DNA of 64,000 bases from Sweltsa coloradensis (Eukaryota > Arthropoda > Insecta > Plecoptera > Chloroperlidae): NCBI GenBank assembly GCA_024449915.1, contig JAMZAV010003070.1, positions 1-64,000 on the forward strand. Reading direction: 5' to 3'. Under the pieces are notes generated by a model. It was given only the letters and a program-made list of their open reading frames with translations, made no database searches and was not told where the DNA came from. This document shows positions 10,796 through 22,509 of this stretch, piece after piece; position 1 is the stretch's first letter; each line of letters opens with the position of its first letter. The translations under genes were made by a program, and so were the position numbers.

Positions 10796-11359
10796 CTGTA
10801 AGTCATTAAAATTGTTAATGATTGATATGTATTCAGAAAAGTAATGATTTCGTATTTCGCACAATTCATGGAATTCCTCTTAGACGAACAACACATAATT
10901 ATAACAATTACTGGTCTACATGAGTACACAAAATTTGTTGTATTAACACAATTTTTAAGTTTAAATCTTATTGTTTACTATCATTTTGTGGGGAAAAAAT
11001 AAAATGATGAAATAGTTTGCCTCTTATTCTTATGGTGAATAATACATCTCTGGATCTTCTGAGATGGGATCAAGGTAATAGGTAATCAGCTTCTTTTAAC
11101 CACATTATGATCGGATCAATTTTAACGGATAATTCTTATATAATTTTTATTACAACTTGTATGAAGGTGCGAAAATACTGGGCACAAATTCTTGTGAATT
11201 ATTAATATGAACATATGCATTCCAACAAAGCGATTGTTTTTACTTTAAAAACATATTACGTATTATTTAAAGATTATTACTTTATAATCATTATTGTATT
11301 TTAATTTTTCACTTTCATATTTCTTCAATCTCATTTTGTTAAATAGTACAAAAACTTAC

Positions 11360-11458
11360 ATAGACTTCCTTGACGACGGCAACAGGTGCGTGTGCGTACT
11401 GTGCGTATCCATGCTGGGCCAGTGCGCATGACAGCGTCACGGCGAGGATGGTGGCGAT
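11360..11458 (-). CDS. Cuticular protein RR-2, exon 2 (signal peptide and linker)
   Basis: 33 codons, phase 0 on both sides, with acceptor CTCCAG|ATC and donor TAT|GTAAGT. Encodes IATILAVTLSCALAQ, completing a signal peptide begun in exon 1, with cleavage likely after SCALA. The mature N-terminus, HGYAQYAHAPVAVVKEVY, is typical of arthropod cuticle proteins. Confidence 0.9.
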
Positions 11459-12033
11459 CTGGAGAAGATTATAAATAAAATTAATTATTGTATATATTTA
11501 TTGAAAAAACGACTTTATATTGTAAACAAATAACGACTTTACGACGAATAAGTGATATGAATTATTTTGGTTTTGATAATGCAAATTATTTTGGCTCATG
11601 TTTTGTTAAACTTGTAGCATTAAAACCATGTACTGGATGAATATATTATAAAACCCTTTGGGAAAAAATACAAATTTTAATATTTAAGCAAAACAAGTAA
11701 AAGTTAAGGTTTGGAACAACTTTGAAATAATAATTTAATTATTTTTATCATTTATACAATCAAAATTCGTAAGTTCTAAAGATCGATAGCATAAGTTAAA
11801 GTGGTGGATTTAAATATTATCACATACGAATTTTGAGGGTGAAAAGCTACGCACGACACAAAAATTAAGTACAATCTAATAAATTGTCATTAGATTGTCC
11901 AAACTGATTTGGATTAAATTATTCATACAAAATAAAACTTTTAACAGTACAATAAAAAATGTATATATAAAAGATATTTACTAATTCAAAACTATCTAAG
12001 AATAAAATAGTTGTTTCAACAACACATACTTAC

Positions 12034-12048
12034 TTTCAGAATGCTCAT
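12034..12048 (-). CDS. Cuticular protein RR-2, exon 1 (start codon exon)
   Basis: Encodes MSILK and then a perfect donor (AAA|GTAAGT). A tiny first coding exon ending just after the start of the signal peptide is the standard arrangement in arthropod cuticle protein genes. The upstream TATA box at about 75 bp supports this start. Total predicted protein is about 166 residues. Confidence 0.9.
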
Positions 12049-12109
12049 TGTGTTCTTAACTCTCAGTGTGTTGCTTAAGTGAGGAATTGTAGTAAAGTGA
12101 TACTTCTAA

Positions 12110-14259
12110 GATATTTACACTCATTTATATACCTATACGCTAATACAGTCTAAAAATCGTAAATATGTAACGTGTTGAAAAAACGTCGAATTGCAACATG
12201 TAAAACGCCTTTATGCTGCAAGTTCTAGAGCACTTGATGTTGAATCGCTATTTGGTTCACTTTCATTTTTCACATGCATGCAAGCCAAGTTCATTATCAC
12301 GGTATAGGCAGTCTTAATGAAAACGGTTAGGTAATAACACAACAATATATCAGAATGCACATTCACGACAATATTATTCAACGCTCTTACCTAATTATTA
12401 TAGCAATGGCATAAGATTGTGAAAAACCAGGACCAATCTACTGTGAGAGTTATAAAAAAATACCACATTTTACTTAAACAATACAACGCCCTCACCAAGA
12501 GCTATATATTTCGCCAGCCTCCGTTCCCTTTTCTGGGCGCGTGTTTTATCTCATTCAGACCACGTGCCCATTATAATGGACAACAATTTTTTTTTTTTTT
12601 TGTTATTTACGGTTTTTCCAATTTGGCCACTTAAAAAAATGTGGAATTCAAATTCACTTTGATCAAAAATCAAAATCAAAATCTGTACCTATTTTAGATA
12701 AGATTAAAAATAGTAATCTGTAAAAATGGGCAAAAAGATATTTGTTTTTCCGGATATTTAATACATTTCTAGCATTGTTGGTGTAAGAGATACAGTAGAT
12801 ACAAAATTTGCAAAAAAAAATCAGAAAAAATCCAGTTTAAGAAATGCACTTATAATTTACATTTCAACATAAAACGATGCTATTTCTCAAAATTCAATAT
12901 TTCCAAAATTCATATTACAATGAAAAATATTACCAAAAAAAATTCGGAAAAAACCGGAATGTTAATGTTTAGCTTAAAATAACCAAATTTGAACGAATTT
13001 AATTATGGTTTGAATGAATTAAATTTTAATAGCCTATTTTACAATAAATAAATAAATAATTTTTTTAGATCGTATTTAGTGTCTACCCACTCAGTCATAT
13101 ATAATTGATTTTTAGTGGGGGATATATATATTTTGATTTCGATCAAACCGTATCAAACACTAACAAATTCACTGAATGTGTATTCCGCAGTTTTGAGTTA
13201 TAATTTCAGTCTACCAAATTTAGATTTACACAATTATTATTTCTGAATTTAAATTAAATGTGTTTGCTTGCATGATTCTAGATAACATTTTACATTTGCT
13301 TATTTTCTAGTAATCATATTTTGAGTTTAAAAATACATAAATAAAAAATTAACACAAATTCTGCCTACCCACTCAGTCACATAACTGATTAATTTCAGTG
13401 GGGGGCATTATTTTTAAAGTCGACCAAGCCTACTCTGTAGGCACCGACACCATCGACGAGCGAAATTTTAATTACTCCGCTTTCTTTGGAAACAACAAGC
13501 GTCAGTTAGTCTTTTACCAGATAGGACCATGCGGCGGAAAATACCGGCGCGGGAAGGCACTGCCACAAGCACAACAAGACAAGAGACAAGAGGTCGGCTG
13601 GCGCAGGCGCGACCTCTTGTTTTTCTTTTGCTTGGCTTGAGCTAGTGATTTAGGCCCACCGTTAGTACGTTTCCGGCACACTTTTCTAGGGCCTACAATG
13701 ACAGTATGCCTACTTAAAGTCATTGGTGTAAAAACCGTTAGTTTCCGTTGCAATTTCTTCCGATTAGAAGGGCCTTCTAGTATTTTAGTTTGGGATCTAA
13801 ATGTAACTTATTGCTGAGCTTTTGGTCACTCGTGCCAATAATGAGGGTCATGAGCATCATGGGGCCATCAAATTCCAACTCGCAACCTTCTCGTGTTTTA
13901 TATGAGTAGGGGAGTATCACTTCCTGAAACTAATGGCGAGCTCTGGGTTGTCGTCGGGAAACTTTTCCCTTCCCTTTGACTACCTCCCCGACGGCGTCCG
14001 ACAAAGACAATTTCGGACGGATAATGACAAAGACGAAGATGACCAAGACGTGGGGGAACCCCTGCCTTCTCCATACGCTTGTGGCTGGTTCTGAGCAGCA
14101 CAGGCCTGTCCACCCCTTGTTCCCCCGCGTCTCCCCTTACGTTCCATCCCTTGGAAAGAAGTATACATGGTGGTAACTCACACTTATAGAAATTGTTTTA
14201 TCTTGGTGGTTCGAATAATCTGAGCTGTTAAAGCGCCCTAAAACTAATAATACTTATTT
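12110..14259. repeat. Segmental duplication, copy 1, upstream part
   Basis: Blocks here recur in the same order at 58390-59900: ATACGCTAATACA, AACGTCGAATTGCAACATGT, two CACTCAG...CAGTGGGGG blocks, ATGCGGCGGAAA, GAGCTAGTGATTT, and CTCCCCGACGGCG. From 13515 they also recur at 31268-32030. The match includes the region just above the cuticle gene TATA box, so the duplication boundary falls in or near the cuticle promoter. The short ORFs here are not supported as genes. Confidence 0.75.
12124..12131 (-). promoter_or_regulatory. TATA box of cuticle gene
   Basis: Minus strand TATATAAA, 76 bp upstream of the start codon. The region downstream (ATCACTTT near 12098) could be the initiator. Nearly the same promoter-distal sequence is duplicated near 58399-58470. 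Confidence 0.6.
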
Positions 14260-14714
14260 GACGAGTGAGCGCAGCGAAACGAAGTCTTTATTACGCTACT
14301 CGATCGGACCTTCTCGTAACTGTGTCCAATGTCTGTATGTAGGCCTATATCCGGTCCCATACGGCCGAACGACCAAATAGATTGAGCTGAAATTTTAAAC
14401 AGACATCCGTGACCAGGTAACTCAGAACTGCTAACAAAATAAGCACAATCCATTTCATTTAAATCTACAAGAAATAATAAACTGAAAAATGGGCCCTATC
14501 ATATGTAGGAATTCTTCAAAAACGACTTTGGTTTTTGATTTAAAAAAAATCACTGCTTCTTAGATGTTACTCTTTTGCGATGGAGGCAGTGGAAAAATAT
14601 TTGTAATGCAGTTTCAGTCCAAACTGGATATCAAAATTGCATTTTAAAGGGTACCCCCAAAATTCCGCGGGAGATTGAGTAAACCTTGCAATCTTTCTTG
14701 TTTTTTCGTACTGG

Positions 14715-14767
<53 letters not shown>

Positions 14768-15002
14768 CTTATCGACCGGGGATTGAACCCCTGGTCTCCC
14801 ACTTCCGGGTATAAAGGGGCCTTAGCCAACAGAAGGGAAACGCAAATCGTAAAACAGAAGTGAGTGAGCCATTTTTTAAATACCCCGGACCATTCCCCAA
14901 ATGGGCTAGATCCACCTTTGGTATAGGGAGGAAATTGGGTGTTCCCGGGGACTCAAACAGGGGTCCTCACTCGTCTATCAACGACTTTGGCTTTTCCCCT
15001 AG
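14260..15002 (+). mobile_element. Helitron-like element, family C (copy C1)
   Basis: Begins TTGACGAGTGAGC and ends with CACTCGTCTATCAACGAC, GGCTTTTCCC and CTAG followed by T. The 5' word GACGAGTGAG and the subterminal CTCACTCGTC are inverted copies. The paralogous segment at 32036-32045 reads straight through this site, which gives the borders. Inside are a T tract (14717-14763), a tRNA-like segment (14768-14832) and a 3' stem-loop region. No transposase-like ORF. Confidence 0.75.
14768..14832 (-). repeat. tRNA-like (SINE-like) module inside HLE C1
   Basis: Minus strand has TTGGCTAAGGCCCC as an A box-like sequence and GGGGTTCAATCCCC as a good B box. A related module at about 27430-27485 sits in another family C element. 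The T tract next to it would be an A-rich tail on the minus strand. It resembles a tRNA-derived SINE captured by the element. A true tRNA gene is unlikely. Confidence 0.5.
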
Positions 15003-16519
15003 TACTAATTAACATCATGCTGTTAGTCAGGTCACCCCATTCACATGAATAGACAGTGTATGTAGAGCTGTTGTAAACATATCGACAGTCTCCCCTGCTA
15101 GCTGTTTTCGTCTGAGAAAACATGCCTTTCATGTATTTACATTCCTTTGAGGCAAAAATAAATTTTGGATTTCTTAAATCACCACTGTGCAGGTAGCTTC
15201 TTTCAGTTTCATACAACTTAAATAAAGCTTGAATCTCTTCAGCCTATTCCCCAATGCAATTTATAGGTTATTATTTTCTGTCTTTTTATGTTTTTAAGAT
15301 CGATTCCAGATGTAGACCTAATTCTACCGTTCATCCATTGCAACCACTCTTGAGTTTGAAAGAAAGTTTTTGGAGGTTAATTGTAAACTTGACAGAACGT
15401 GGTTTGTTCCTTCGCAATATGTTTTTAATTATAATTCATATACTTAACAGATTTTCTTCATTCGTATCTTAAAAGAAGCACTTTTTAAACAAAGTTTTCC
15501 GTTGGCCCCAAGTTTTACTCGCTAGTAGCTAGACTGGCTTGGATGAATAGGGGTTAACAGGAATGAAACTCGAAAACGCCCTACTATTCTAAACCAGACA
15601 TGTTTATTCGTCCATTTATAATAATGGCCATAGAGAGGCTGGTGTCTATAAACATTAAACAATACAAGAACTACAACTACAAGATGGCGCGAGAGCGCAT
15701 TGAACTAATCAAACAGTAACTGATAACACATTTTGGAAGGGAAAAAATGATCAGCTTATAGAAACCGATACCGAGATGACTTGTACTGTATGTATTCTCT
15801 CTATACTGTTCCATCACCATCTAAACTCGCTCGCAAAATGAAAGCCAAGGTCGCGTCACATATGACGTCGTTTAACAACCCGTCGCTCTTACGAAATGAA
15901 CCGCAGTCTTCGTCACCCGAGAAGTTGTTGGGCTCGCCTTCCCCCAGCGGGTTTAAGCCCGGTTTTAACTCAGGGGTTGATCTGTAAGACAACCGGATCA
16001 CACTGTCATTCCATGGAGAAATAATAGTACTGTCGTACTGGAGGCGCAGGTGTGTCGTGGGCAGTGTACGAGATAGTACACCACGTCGCGCAGTGCATTG
16101 TGGGCACAGGCGGACATATTTGTTGTTTACTTGCTGTCCGTGTCAAAAGATGTCAAAGATCAATTCATAGTCCTTAATACACAAGGTGACAACTATCCTA
16201 TATTGTAATAATTTTGCTTATTTTACATCAAGAAAGAATAAGATTGTTATACACGTTAGGTGGATTGAATGGTTCTTTATAGACATTAATATTTAATAGA
16301 TGTTTTACGTTGTGTGCTTTCTAGAAGATCTTATATCCGTGCCACTTCGAGTTGGAACTAAAATATAAAGCAGTGCCAACTCAGCATGATACGGAAATAG
16401 GGCTAGTCAAGGGCATATAGATATACCTGTCATGCTGACCAAGGTAAAGGCTAGCTAGGCATAGCCCTATTTTACCTCTAGGGCCCAGGCGCCAGAGAAA
16501 AATTTGTAATTTAACCACA
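15003..16519. repeat. Segmental duplication, copy 1, lectin exon 3 part
   Basis: Matches 32038-33807 and 60480-61420: CATCATGCTGTTAGTCAGG, one unit of the AACAGTCTCCCCTGCTAG repeat, GATGGC(A/G)CGAGAGCGC, the lectin exon, and AGTGCCAACTCAG. It is interrupted at 16520 by a LINE and resumes at 22813. Confidence 0.8.
15821..15981 (-). pseudogene. C-type lectin A, terminal exon (decayed)
   Basis: Same acceptor (CTTACAG|ATC) as the intact exon at 33146-33303. It keeps the carbohydrate-recognition core: GEPNN, DEDCGSF, LLNDVIC and a FI-CER end. Compared with the paralogues, about five small indels break the frame, mostly in or beside homopolymers. One puts a stop just after QPLS, and another shifts the final CERV. 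EPN would predict mannose-type sugar binding. I infer it is the last exon of lectin gene A (exons 1-2 at 30306-31015), across a 14-kb intron full of transposons. Real decay and consensus error cannot be told apart. Confidence 0.7.
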
Positions 16520-16789
16520 AAAGATGTATTATTATTATTTTTATTATTATTTATTTTTATGTAATCAACATAATCCATTTACACATACAGTTCATACAGG
16601 AAGGGAACAGGAAGCAGACCTTGAGGTCCATACATATAGAATGTCCTGCCCCCGTAAAAGTACTAAAAATAAGCTTATATTAATATGCCAATAGGCCTAC
16701 TATTATATGTGGATGATATGATGAACACAATAAATAATTTTATAGAAATGAGATGAGATGAGACCCTTTCATTTTAACCATTCGTCATT

Positions 16790-17365
16790 GAGCGAGCGAA
16801 GCGAGCGTCTCCACTTGACTCTTATGGCTCGAATGTCTGTTTTTTTTTTTTTTTTTTTTTTCTGTTACTGCTTCGATACAGGTCGCACCGTTTCTCTGAT
16901 CGACCTGAAATTTTTCAAACATGTACATACCACCTAGGCGGGTTGCTGTATAGTTTTTTGAACAAATCCGATCGTGTGTTATAAAAAATAAAAATAAAAT
17001 AAAAAAATAAAAAAAATAAAAATGTTCCGATCGTTATGAAATTTTGCAGGGTCAATAAGTACACCATTCTCTCCTATTTTTCAAATTTTTAGCTAAATCG
17101 GTCAAGACGTTAAAGACTTATTGGTAATCATAATTCGAAAAATGATGCTAAAAAATGAAGGAGGCAGTGAAGATACAAAGATACACTTTAGAAGGCATGA
17201 CGTGAATTAGTACAATGCAAAGAAGTTGGAATAGTATACAGTGTACAATGTCAATATCCAGTTAGGCCTACACTGTGTGGTGGGCCTTATGGAAATGTCG
17301 TACTCGGGTCACGTTGCACGTACCGGTGCTCGCTCAACAACGCGTCCAACTGAGCGTTTTCCTAG
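16790..17365 (+). mobile_element. Helitron-like element, family B (copy B1)
   Basis: Begins TTGAGCGAGCGAAGCGAGCG and ends GCTCGCTCAACAACGC, stem, CCTAG|T. The 5' word TTGAGCGAGC is repeated inverted just inside the 3' stem. A T tract (16840-16860) follows about 50 bp from the 5' end. Inserted in the LINE 3' region, 26 bp from copy B2. Confidence 0.8.
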
Positions 17366-17391
17366 TTCTAACCTGAATCCAGTGGATTATT

Positions 17392-18318
17392 GAGCGAGCG
17401 AAGCGAGCGTCTCCACTTGACTCTTATGGCTCGAATGTCTGTTGTTTTTTTTCTGTTACTGCTTCGATACAGGTCGCACCGTTTCTCTGATCGACCTGAA
17501 ATTTTGCACACATGTACATACCACCTAGGCGGGTTGCTGTATAGTTTTGTGGCAAAATCGTTCAAAAAGTTAAAAAGTTACATTAAAGTTAATCGAAAGT
17601 TTTTTTTTCAAACTAAACGGCGACAAAATCTGAGGTGGCCAAAACATTTAGAATGTCCGTCCGATCACGAATATGTTATTTTTATTTTGATCCGATAAGT
17701 AGTGTAGATGGAAATTACATTATAACAAAGTCCCGTTACCATGGCAACGGAAAGTCGCACAGCTTTTTTGGCTCATGATAGCGGTCAAACGGAGGCTCGG
17801 ATCGAGTTGAAATTTTGACCATCCGCAAGTTTCGTTCCCGATTGAATGCCATTAGTTTTGTGGCAAAATCGTTTAAAAAGTTATAAAGTTACATTAAAGT
17901 TAATCTAAAGTTTTTTTTAAATACTAAACGGCGACAAAATCTGAGGTAGCCAAATCATTTAGAATATCCGTCCGGTCACGAATATGTTAATTTTATTTTG
18001 ATCTGATAAGTAGTGTAGATAGAAATTACATTTTAACAAAAGTAACGTACTACCATGGCAACGAAAAGTCGCACAAGAATTCTGGTCACTATGTACTGCC
18101 ACCTAGAAGAAATCAAGAGTAAGATAGTTTTCCCAAAGAAATGATGTCAAGGTCCTCTAGATGGCGGTGGATTTTATCCATGTTTTACAAATTTTCAGCT
18201 AAATTGGTCAAGACCTTACAGACTTATTGGTATGTAACATTATGGGCATGTCGTACTCGGGTCGTGTTGCACGTACCAGTGCTCGCTCAACAACGCGTCC
18301 AACTGAGCGTTTTCCTAG
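17392..18318 (+). mobile_element. Helitron-like element, family B (copy B2)
   Basis: Same ends as B1. The core holds two tandem copies of a unit with a 317-bp period (from about 17545 and 17862), each containing GTTACATTAAAGTTAATC and AGTGTAGATGGAAATTACAT-like blocks. B1 and B3 have lost or never had this core. Confidence 0.8.
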
Positions 18319-18430
18319 TCTGTTTCAATGCCAAAGTCGTCATACATGTTAGTTTTGTGTTTGTGTTCCCCCCCCCCCCCTTTTTATCGTTTTTTTCTTT
18401 CATTCCTTTTGCTTCTTTTTGTTTAGTTTT

Positions 18431-18465
18431 GTGCGTGTGCGTGTGCGTGTGCGTGTGCGTAGGTG
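18431..18465. repeat. (GTGCGT)n microsatellite
   Basis: About five GTGCGT units, followed by GTATGTATA-type variation to 18500. It lies in the 3' region of the LINE. A C tract (18369-18381) is just upstream. Confidence 0.8.
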
Positions 18466-18825
18466 CATGTATGTATAATGTGTATGTATACGTGTGCGGG
18501 CGAGCCTAAGTAAGTTGTATTGTGCGTGTGCCTGTGTTAGTAAAGTTGTCTTTCATAAAGTGTTTCTTAACAGCAGCCTTAAAACATAAAGATGACGGGC
18601 GTAGCTGCCGTTGAGGCATATAAAAGCAAAAGAGTCTTTCTCCATTTTCTTAAATGTTGGGAAATGACAAAAAACCAATAACCTCAAAAAAACAGTTAGC
18701 ATTAAAATGGGCATGGAGAAAGATTTGTTTGCTTCTCAGCATGTTTTTCTTTGTCAAATATACACAGGAGAAAATTTTTTTTGCTTCTAAACGACTCAAT
18801 CGTGCCACAGACATTGTTTTTTGCT

Positions 18826-19036
18826 TTATTTTGGTGTATTTGGCTCATTTTCGATTTTTGTGGAGAAAGACTCTTTTGCTTTTATATGCCTCGTATGTAC
18901 TCTGGCTGGTAGAGAATTCCAGACTAATGCAGCTCTATTATAAGAAGACTTTTGATAAGCTACTGTACGGCATGCAGGGGGTTTTGGGTAAACACCTCGA
19001 CGACCTCCCCTATTCAGTGGATCAATGTCTATTTTA
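18826..19036 (-). pseudogene. LINE ORF2 C-terminal segment cut off by HLE B3
   Basis: Minus-strand frame contains RRGVYPKPPACRTVAYQKSS followed by YNRAALVWNSLP. That is the usual C-terminal block of jockey/CR1-group polyproteins (S..YR.A..WNSLP). It is the continuation of the reverse transcriptase ORF ending at about 19596, separated by HLE B3. Confidence 0.7.
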
Positions 19037-19595
19037 CTAGGAAAACGCTCAGTTGGACGCGTTGTTGAGTGAGCACCGGTACGTGCAACATGACCCGAGT
19101 ACGACATTCCCATAAGGCCCACCACACAGTGTAGGCCTAACTGGATATTGACATTGTACACTTTATACTATTCCAACATCTTTGCATTGTTCTAATTCAC
19201 GTCATGCCTTCTAAAGTGTATCTTTGTATCTTCACTGCCTCCTTCATTTTTAACATCATTTTTCGAAATATGATTACCAATAAGTCTTTAAGGTCTTGAC
19301 CGATTTAGCTGAAAATTTGGAAAATAGGAGAGAATGTTGTACTTATTGACCCTGCAAAATTTCATAAAGATCGGTACATTTTTTTTTTTTTTTTTTTTTT
19401 TTTTATAACCAACGATTGGATTTTGTTCAAAAACTATACAGCAACCCGCCTAGGTGGTATGTACATGTGTGCAAAATTTCAGGTCGATCAGAGAAACGGT
19501 GCGACCTGTATCGAAGCAGTAACAGAAAAAAAAAACAAAAAAAAACAGACATTCGAGCCATAAGAGTCAAGTGGAGACGCTCGCTTCGCTCGCTC
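19037..19595 (-). mobile_element. Helitron-like element, family B (copy B3)
   Basis: Minus orientation: 5' TTGAGCGAGCGAAGCG at the right end, 3' CCTAG|T at the left. Splits the LINE ORF2 C-terminus. Confidence 0.8.
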
Positions 19596-20388
19596 AATTA
19601 CAAAAAGTGTTACCTAAAAACAAAACGTCGTTTTGCATTAACACATTGTTGATTGTGGGCAGATTACATTTTTGAAGACGTTCGGTTGCACTGAGGAATT
19701 TATTAAAACCAATAACAAACTTGGTTGAGCGATTTTGAATTTTTTCCAAAATTGTGAGGTTAGTAATAGTGGTGGGGTGCCAAGCGGGTGTGCCATACAA
19801 TAAGATTGGGCGGATAACTGTTAGATACACTGTTCTTAAGACTTGAGGCTTACATTCTTTTAGATTCCTGTATAAAATACCAATTAATTTTGTTGTTTTA
19901 CATCTTATTGTTTCCGTGTGAAAGTTCCTTTTGAGATCCGGTGTAATATTAAGTCCTAAAAGTTTGAGGTTGTCGCTTGTGCTTATGGCATTACCTTGGA
20001 TGCGATATCTTGAGTTAATACTAACATAGGTTTTCTTAATACTGAGACAAACACTTTTTTTAGAATTCAGCTTCATATTGTTCACTTCACACCAAACAGC
20101 AATACTAGCCAAGTCATCTTGAAGGGCTGGTACGTCGCTCATATCGACAAAGGCGCGATAGATGGTAAAATCGTCAGCGTATTGCAGGCAAGTGGATTTT
20201 ACACATGCAGGCAAGTCAAGCATAAATAGGACGAAAAAAAGAGGCCCCAGGACCGAACCCTGCGGTACTCCAGACGTAACACTTACTGGTTTAGAGGTTG
20301 CACCTGAATGTACTACACTCTGCTTATGCCCGGTCAAAAACGATCTACACCATTGCAGTAGGTTACTGTGTCGAACGCTTTGCTCCAA
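19596..20388 (-). pseudogene. LINE reverse transcriptase, C-terminal half
   Basis: About 260 residues with SGVPQGSVLGPLFFVLFMLD (motif B region) and an intact LQYADDFTIY catalytic motif. A thumb region with KLLGLNITPDL and YLTVIRPILLYGTPAWHP follows, as in CR1/jockey-type LINEs. The frame continues until HLE B3 cuts it. The N-terminal half is in another frame (20459-20827), so at least one indel or stop separates them. Confidence 0.82.
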
Positions 20389-20458
20389 TCAAGTGAAATT
20401 ATGTTTATTTGTTTGATTTGTTTTATAGCCGGTTTATCTAGTATGCATTGCCAGTCCT

Positions 20459-20827
20459 CTATAAGTTGTAAAAGCATAGTGTGACATGATCTCTTAGGGA
20501 GAAAGCCATGCTGGTTTTTGTTATCAGGCCGTTAGTTTGAAAATGTTCTAGAATCGAATAAGAAAGCATTTTTTCAAGTAATTTACGAACAACTGAAGTC
20601 AGAGCCACGGGTCTGTAATTGTTAACATCTTCCTTTACTCCTGATTTGAATACGGGAACAATATTTGCGTTTTTGCAATCGAGAAGTATACAGCCCGAGG
20701 CCAATAAGACGTTAAATAAACTTGCAAGGGAGGGAGCGATGGAAACAGCCCATTTGTGTAGAATCCTGGCAGGAATGCCATCTGGACCGGACGCCGCCCC
20801 ATGGCGCACCCTACGTAGATGTGTCAA
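20459..20827 (-). pseudogene. LINE reverse transcriptase, N-terminal half
   Basis: Carries GAASGPDGIPARILHKWA, IVPVFKSGVKEDVNNYRPVA and LTSVVRKLLEKML, the RT fingers motifs of non-LTR retrotransposons. Motif A (the first catalytic Asp region) is degraded in the gap before 20388. Inactive copy. Confidence 0.8.
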
Positions 20828-21599
20828 AACAAAGCGCTCTGAGAAAAACGCGTTGGAGAGGGGCTGACAGGGTGATGGAGCATTGACCGCAAATATGGGG
20901 GAGGAATTAGGTCGCGAAAAATTAGCCTTGAACTTAGCACTGAAAGATTCTACAATCTCATTAGCTAGATTCGCTAAGAATTTTTCCGTCGTTCACAAAA
21001 AAGTCCGGAGCCGCGCTTCCACTTTTACTGTGTATATACTTCCAGACATTTTTTGTATTGCTCGACGTACTCAGCTTCCCCATGTATTTTCTGTGTGATT
21101 GTCTAATGGACTGCTTGACTATTTTCTAACTTCTTTGGGCATTTCACATTTGTCTTCACTGCGAGATGCTTTCCACACGCTGGCCTCTGCTTTCCCCGAA
21201 TCGTTACCGGGGGTATTGACTAGGGAACACACGCCCAAAACACTTCACTCCACGATCGCCAGGCCTGCTCCATGTCATTGTTGTGGTGTAAAGTGGCAAC
21301 TTATTTTTTTACAGTTTGTTGAGCCCGGGGCCCAGTCTGCTTTAGAAAATTTAACACAGTTTTAGAAATTTTTTGGTTTTGATCGGTTTACAGGTGAGAA
21401 AGTTAATGTGGCTTGGTGATCATTACACCGGGAATAACTGAAACTTGATCGATATGATTAGGGTCGTTGCCACAGCACAGATCGAGTAGGGACACTTTGA
21501 CGGAGTGATACTGGTAGGCTCTGTTACAATTGAGAGAGAAGCAGGTCATTAAAAGCGGTAATGTAATCGTCAGCTTTTTTGTTTTTTTGGAATAGGGGG

Positions 21600-22100
21600 T
21601 TTCCGTTTAAAGTCTAAGACATATCTAAATTAAAGTCTCCAAATAACATGATTGCAGTAAAATCCTTCATTGCGGCCCGCACTAGTTTTATGGACGATAA
21701 TAGTAGTATTTTCATGTGTTATGTCAGTATTTGCTCTGTACGCTGAACCATATAGAAATTTGCCATGTTTTAAATTAATTTCGACCCACACTATTTCGGC
21801 GTCAGTTTCAAGGTCCGTTCGGCGCGTGGCAGCAAGGTCTGGGTGCGTGGCAATTAGCACTCCGCCGCCCGATCTCGGGCCCCAACCTGTCTTTACGGAA
21901 CACTTTATAAGAACCGTCAAAAATTTCCCGGTCACTGATAGAAGCGTTGAGCCAAGTCTCACACGCATACACTACCGATGCGTTATGAGATTCTGTCCAT
22001 GCGCGAATAAAAGGCCGTCTTTCAATGAAAGATAAAACTGTGATGCTATTTGCATTGCTATTGGGTTCCAAGCGAAATGTCACTCTCATTGAATCTTGAA
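21600..22100 (-). pseudogene. LINE AP endonuclease domain, frameshifted
   Basis: Pieces in three frames recover the APE order: CETWLN (the SETWL motif), RSGGGVLIATHPDL, EIVWVEI, LYGSAYRAN, and finally LFGDFNLD near 21620-21640 (the GDFN motif). This domain nicks target DNA for priming. Frameshifts around 21800 and 21700 break it. Confidence 0.78.
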
Positions 22101-22164
22101 AAGTTACTGTCCTCGGGAAAAAGGAATTAGAAAATTGCGGTCACTTCCAACAATATCCAACCCT

Positions 22165-22509
22165 TTAAGGGAAATCTTTGTGTTGTTTGGTGGTGATGTT
22201 CGCGCAAGCCCTGTGCATGGAATCATTACATGATGAACAGTAAATAAAAATCTGATTTTTTCTGCCTGTTGACAAACATATTTGACAGAGCCGAGTTGCT
22301 ACCCCGCGTCCGTCAGCCGTGTTTGCTTGGGTGGAGCTATTGTTGTTGTTATTATTGTTGTTTGTCGCGGGATGACCATGACCGGGGTCGACGCCAGCTC
22401 GGGCACATGTGTTGGCCGCGTGGGTGGGCGAGGGTCCAGGGTTGCAGTGCACGTCTCCGCTGAGAGCGAGGAGGAATGTTGCGAAATGCGAACCCAAGGG
22501 TGGAGACAT
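22165..22509 (-). CDS. LINE N-terminal segment with 2A-like motif and PHD finger
   Basis: From the first ATG the frame has a hydrophobic stretch (FATFLLAL) leading into SGDVHCNPGP. This matches the D-V-x-x-N-P-G-P core of 2A ribosome-skipping peptides, with His where many have Glu. An Asn-repeat linker follows (eight N), then CQICLSTGRKNQIFIYCSSC and NDSMHRAC: Cys and His spaced C-x2-C-x12-C-x2-C-x4-H-x2-C, a PHD-type finger. This combination is known from CR1/L2-group LINEs. Whether skipping occurs here is untested. It ends before the endonuclease frame. Confidence 0.7.
   Translation of the reverse strand: MSPPLGSHFATFLLALSGDVHCNPGPSPTHAANTCARAGVDPGHGHPATNNNNNNNNSSTQANTADGRGVATRLCQICLSTGRKNQIFIYCSSCNDSMHRACANITTKQHKDFP

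Noticed and set aside
13398..14176. Short ORFs in the duplicated unit as host genes
   Set aside because: Neither frame nor residues are conserved in the sister segments at 31.3-32.0 and 59.1-59.8 kb.
18141..18509. 122-residue ORF ending in VCVCVCVCV
   Set aside because: Crosses the HLE B2 end and a (GTGCGT)n microsatellite, with no coding signature.
19416..19652. Recurring peptide LYSNPPRWYVHVCKISGRSE as a conserved protein (also 17368-17565 and 54782-54976)
   Set aside because: It recurs because it is translated from the 5' part of family B Helitron-like elements. There is no start-stop conservation, so this is nucleotide-level repetition.
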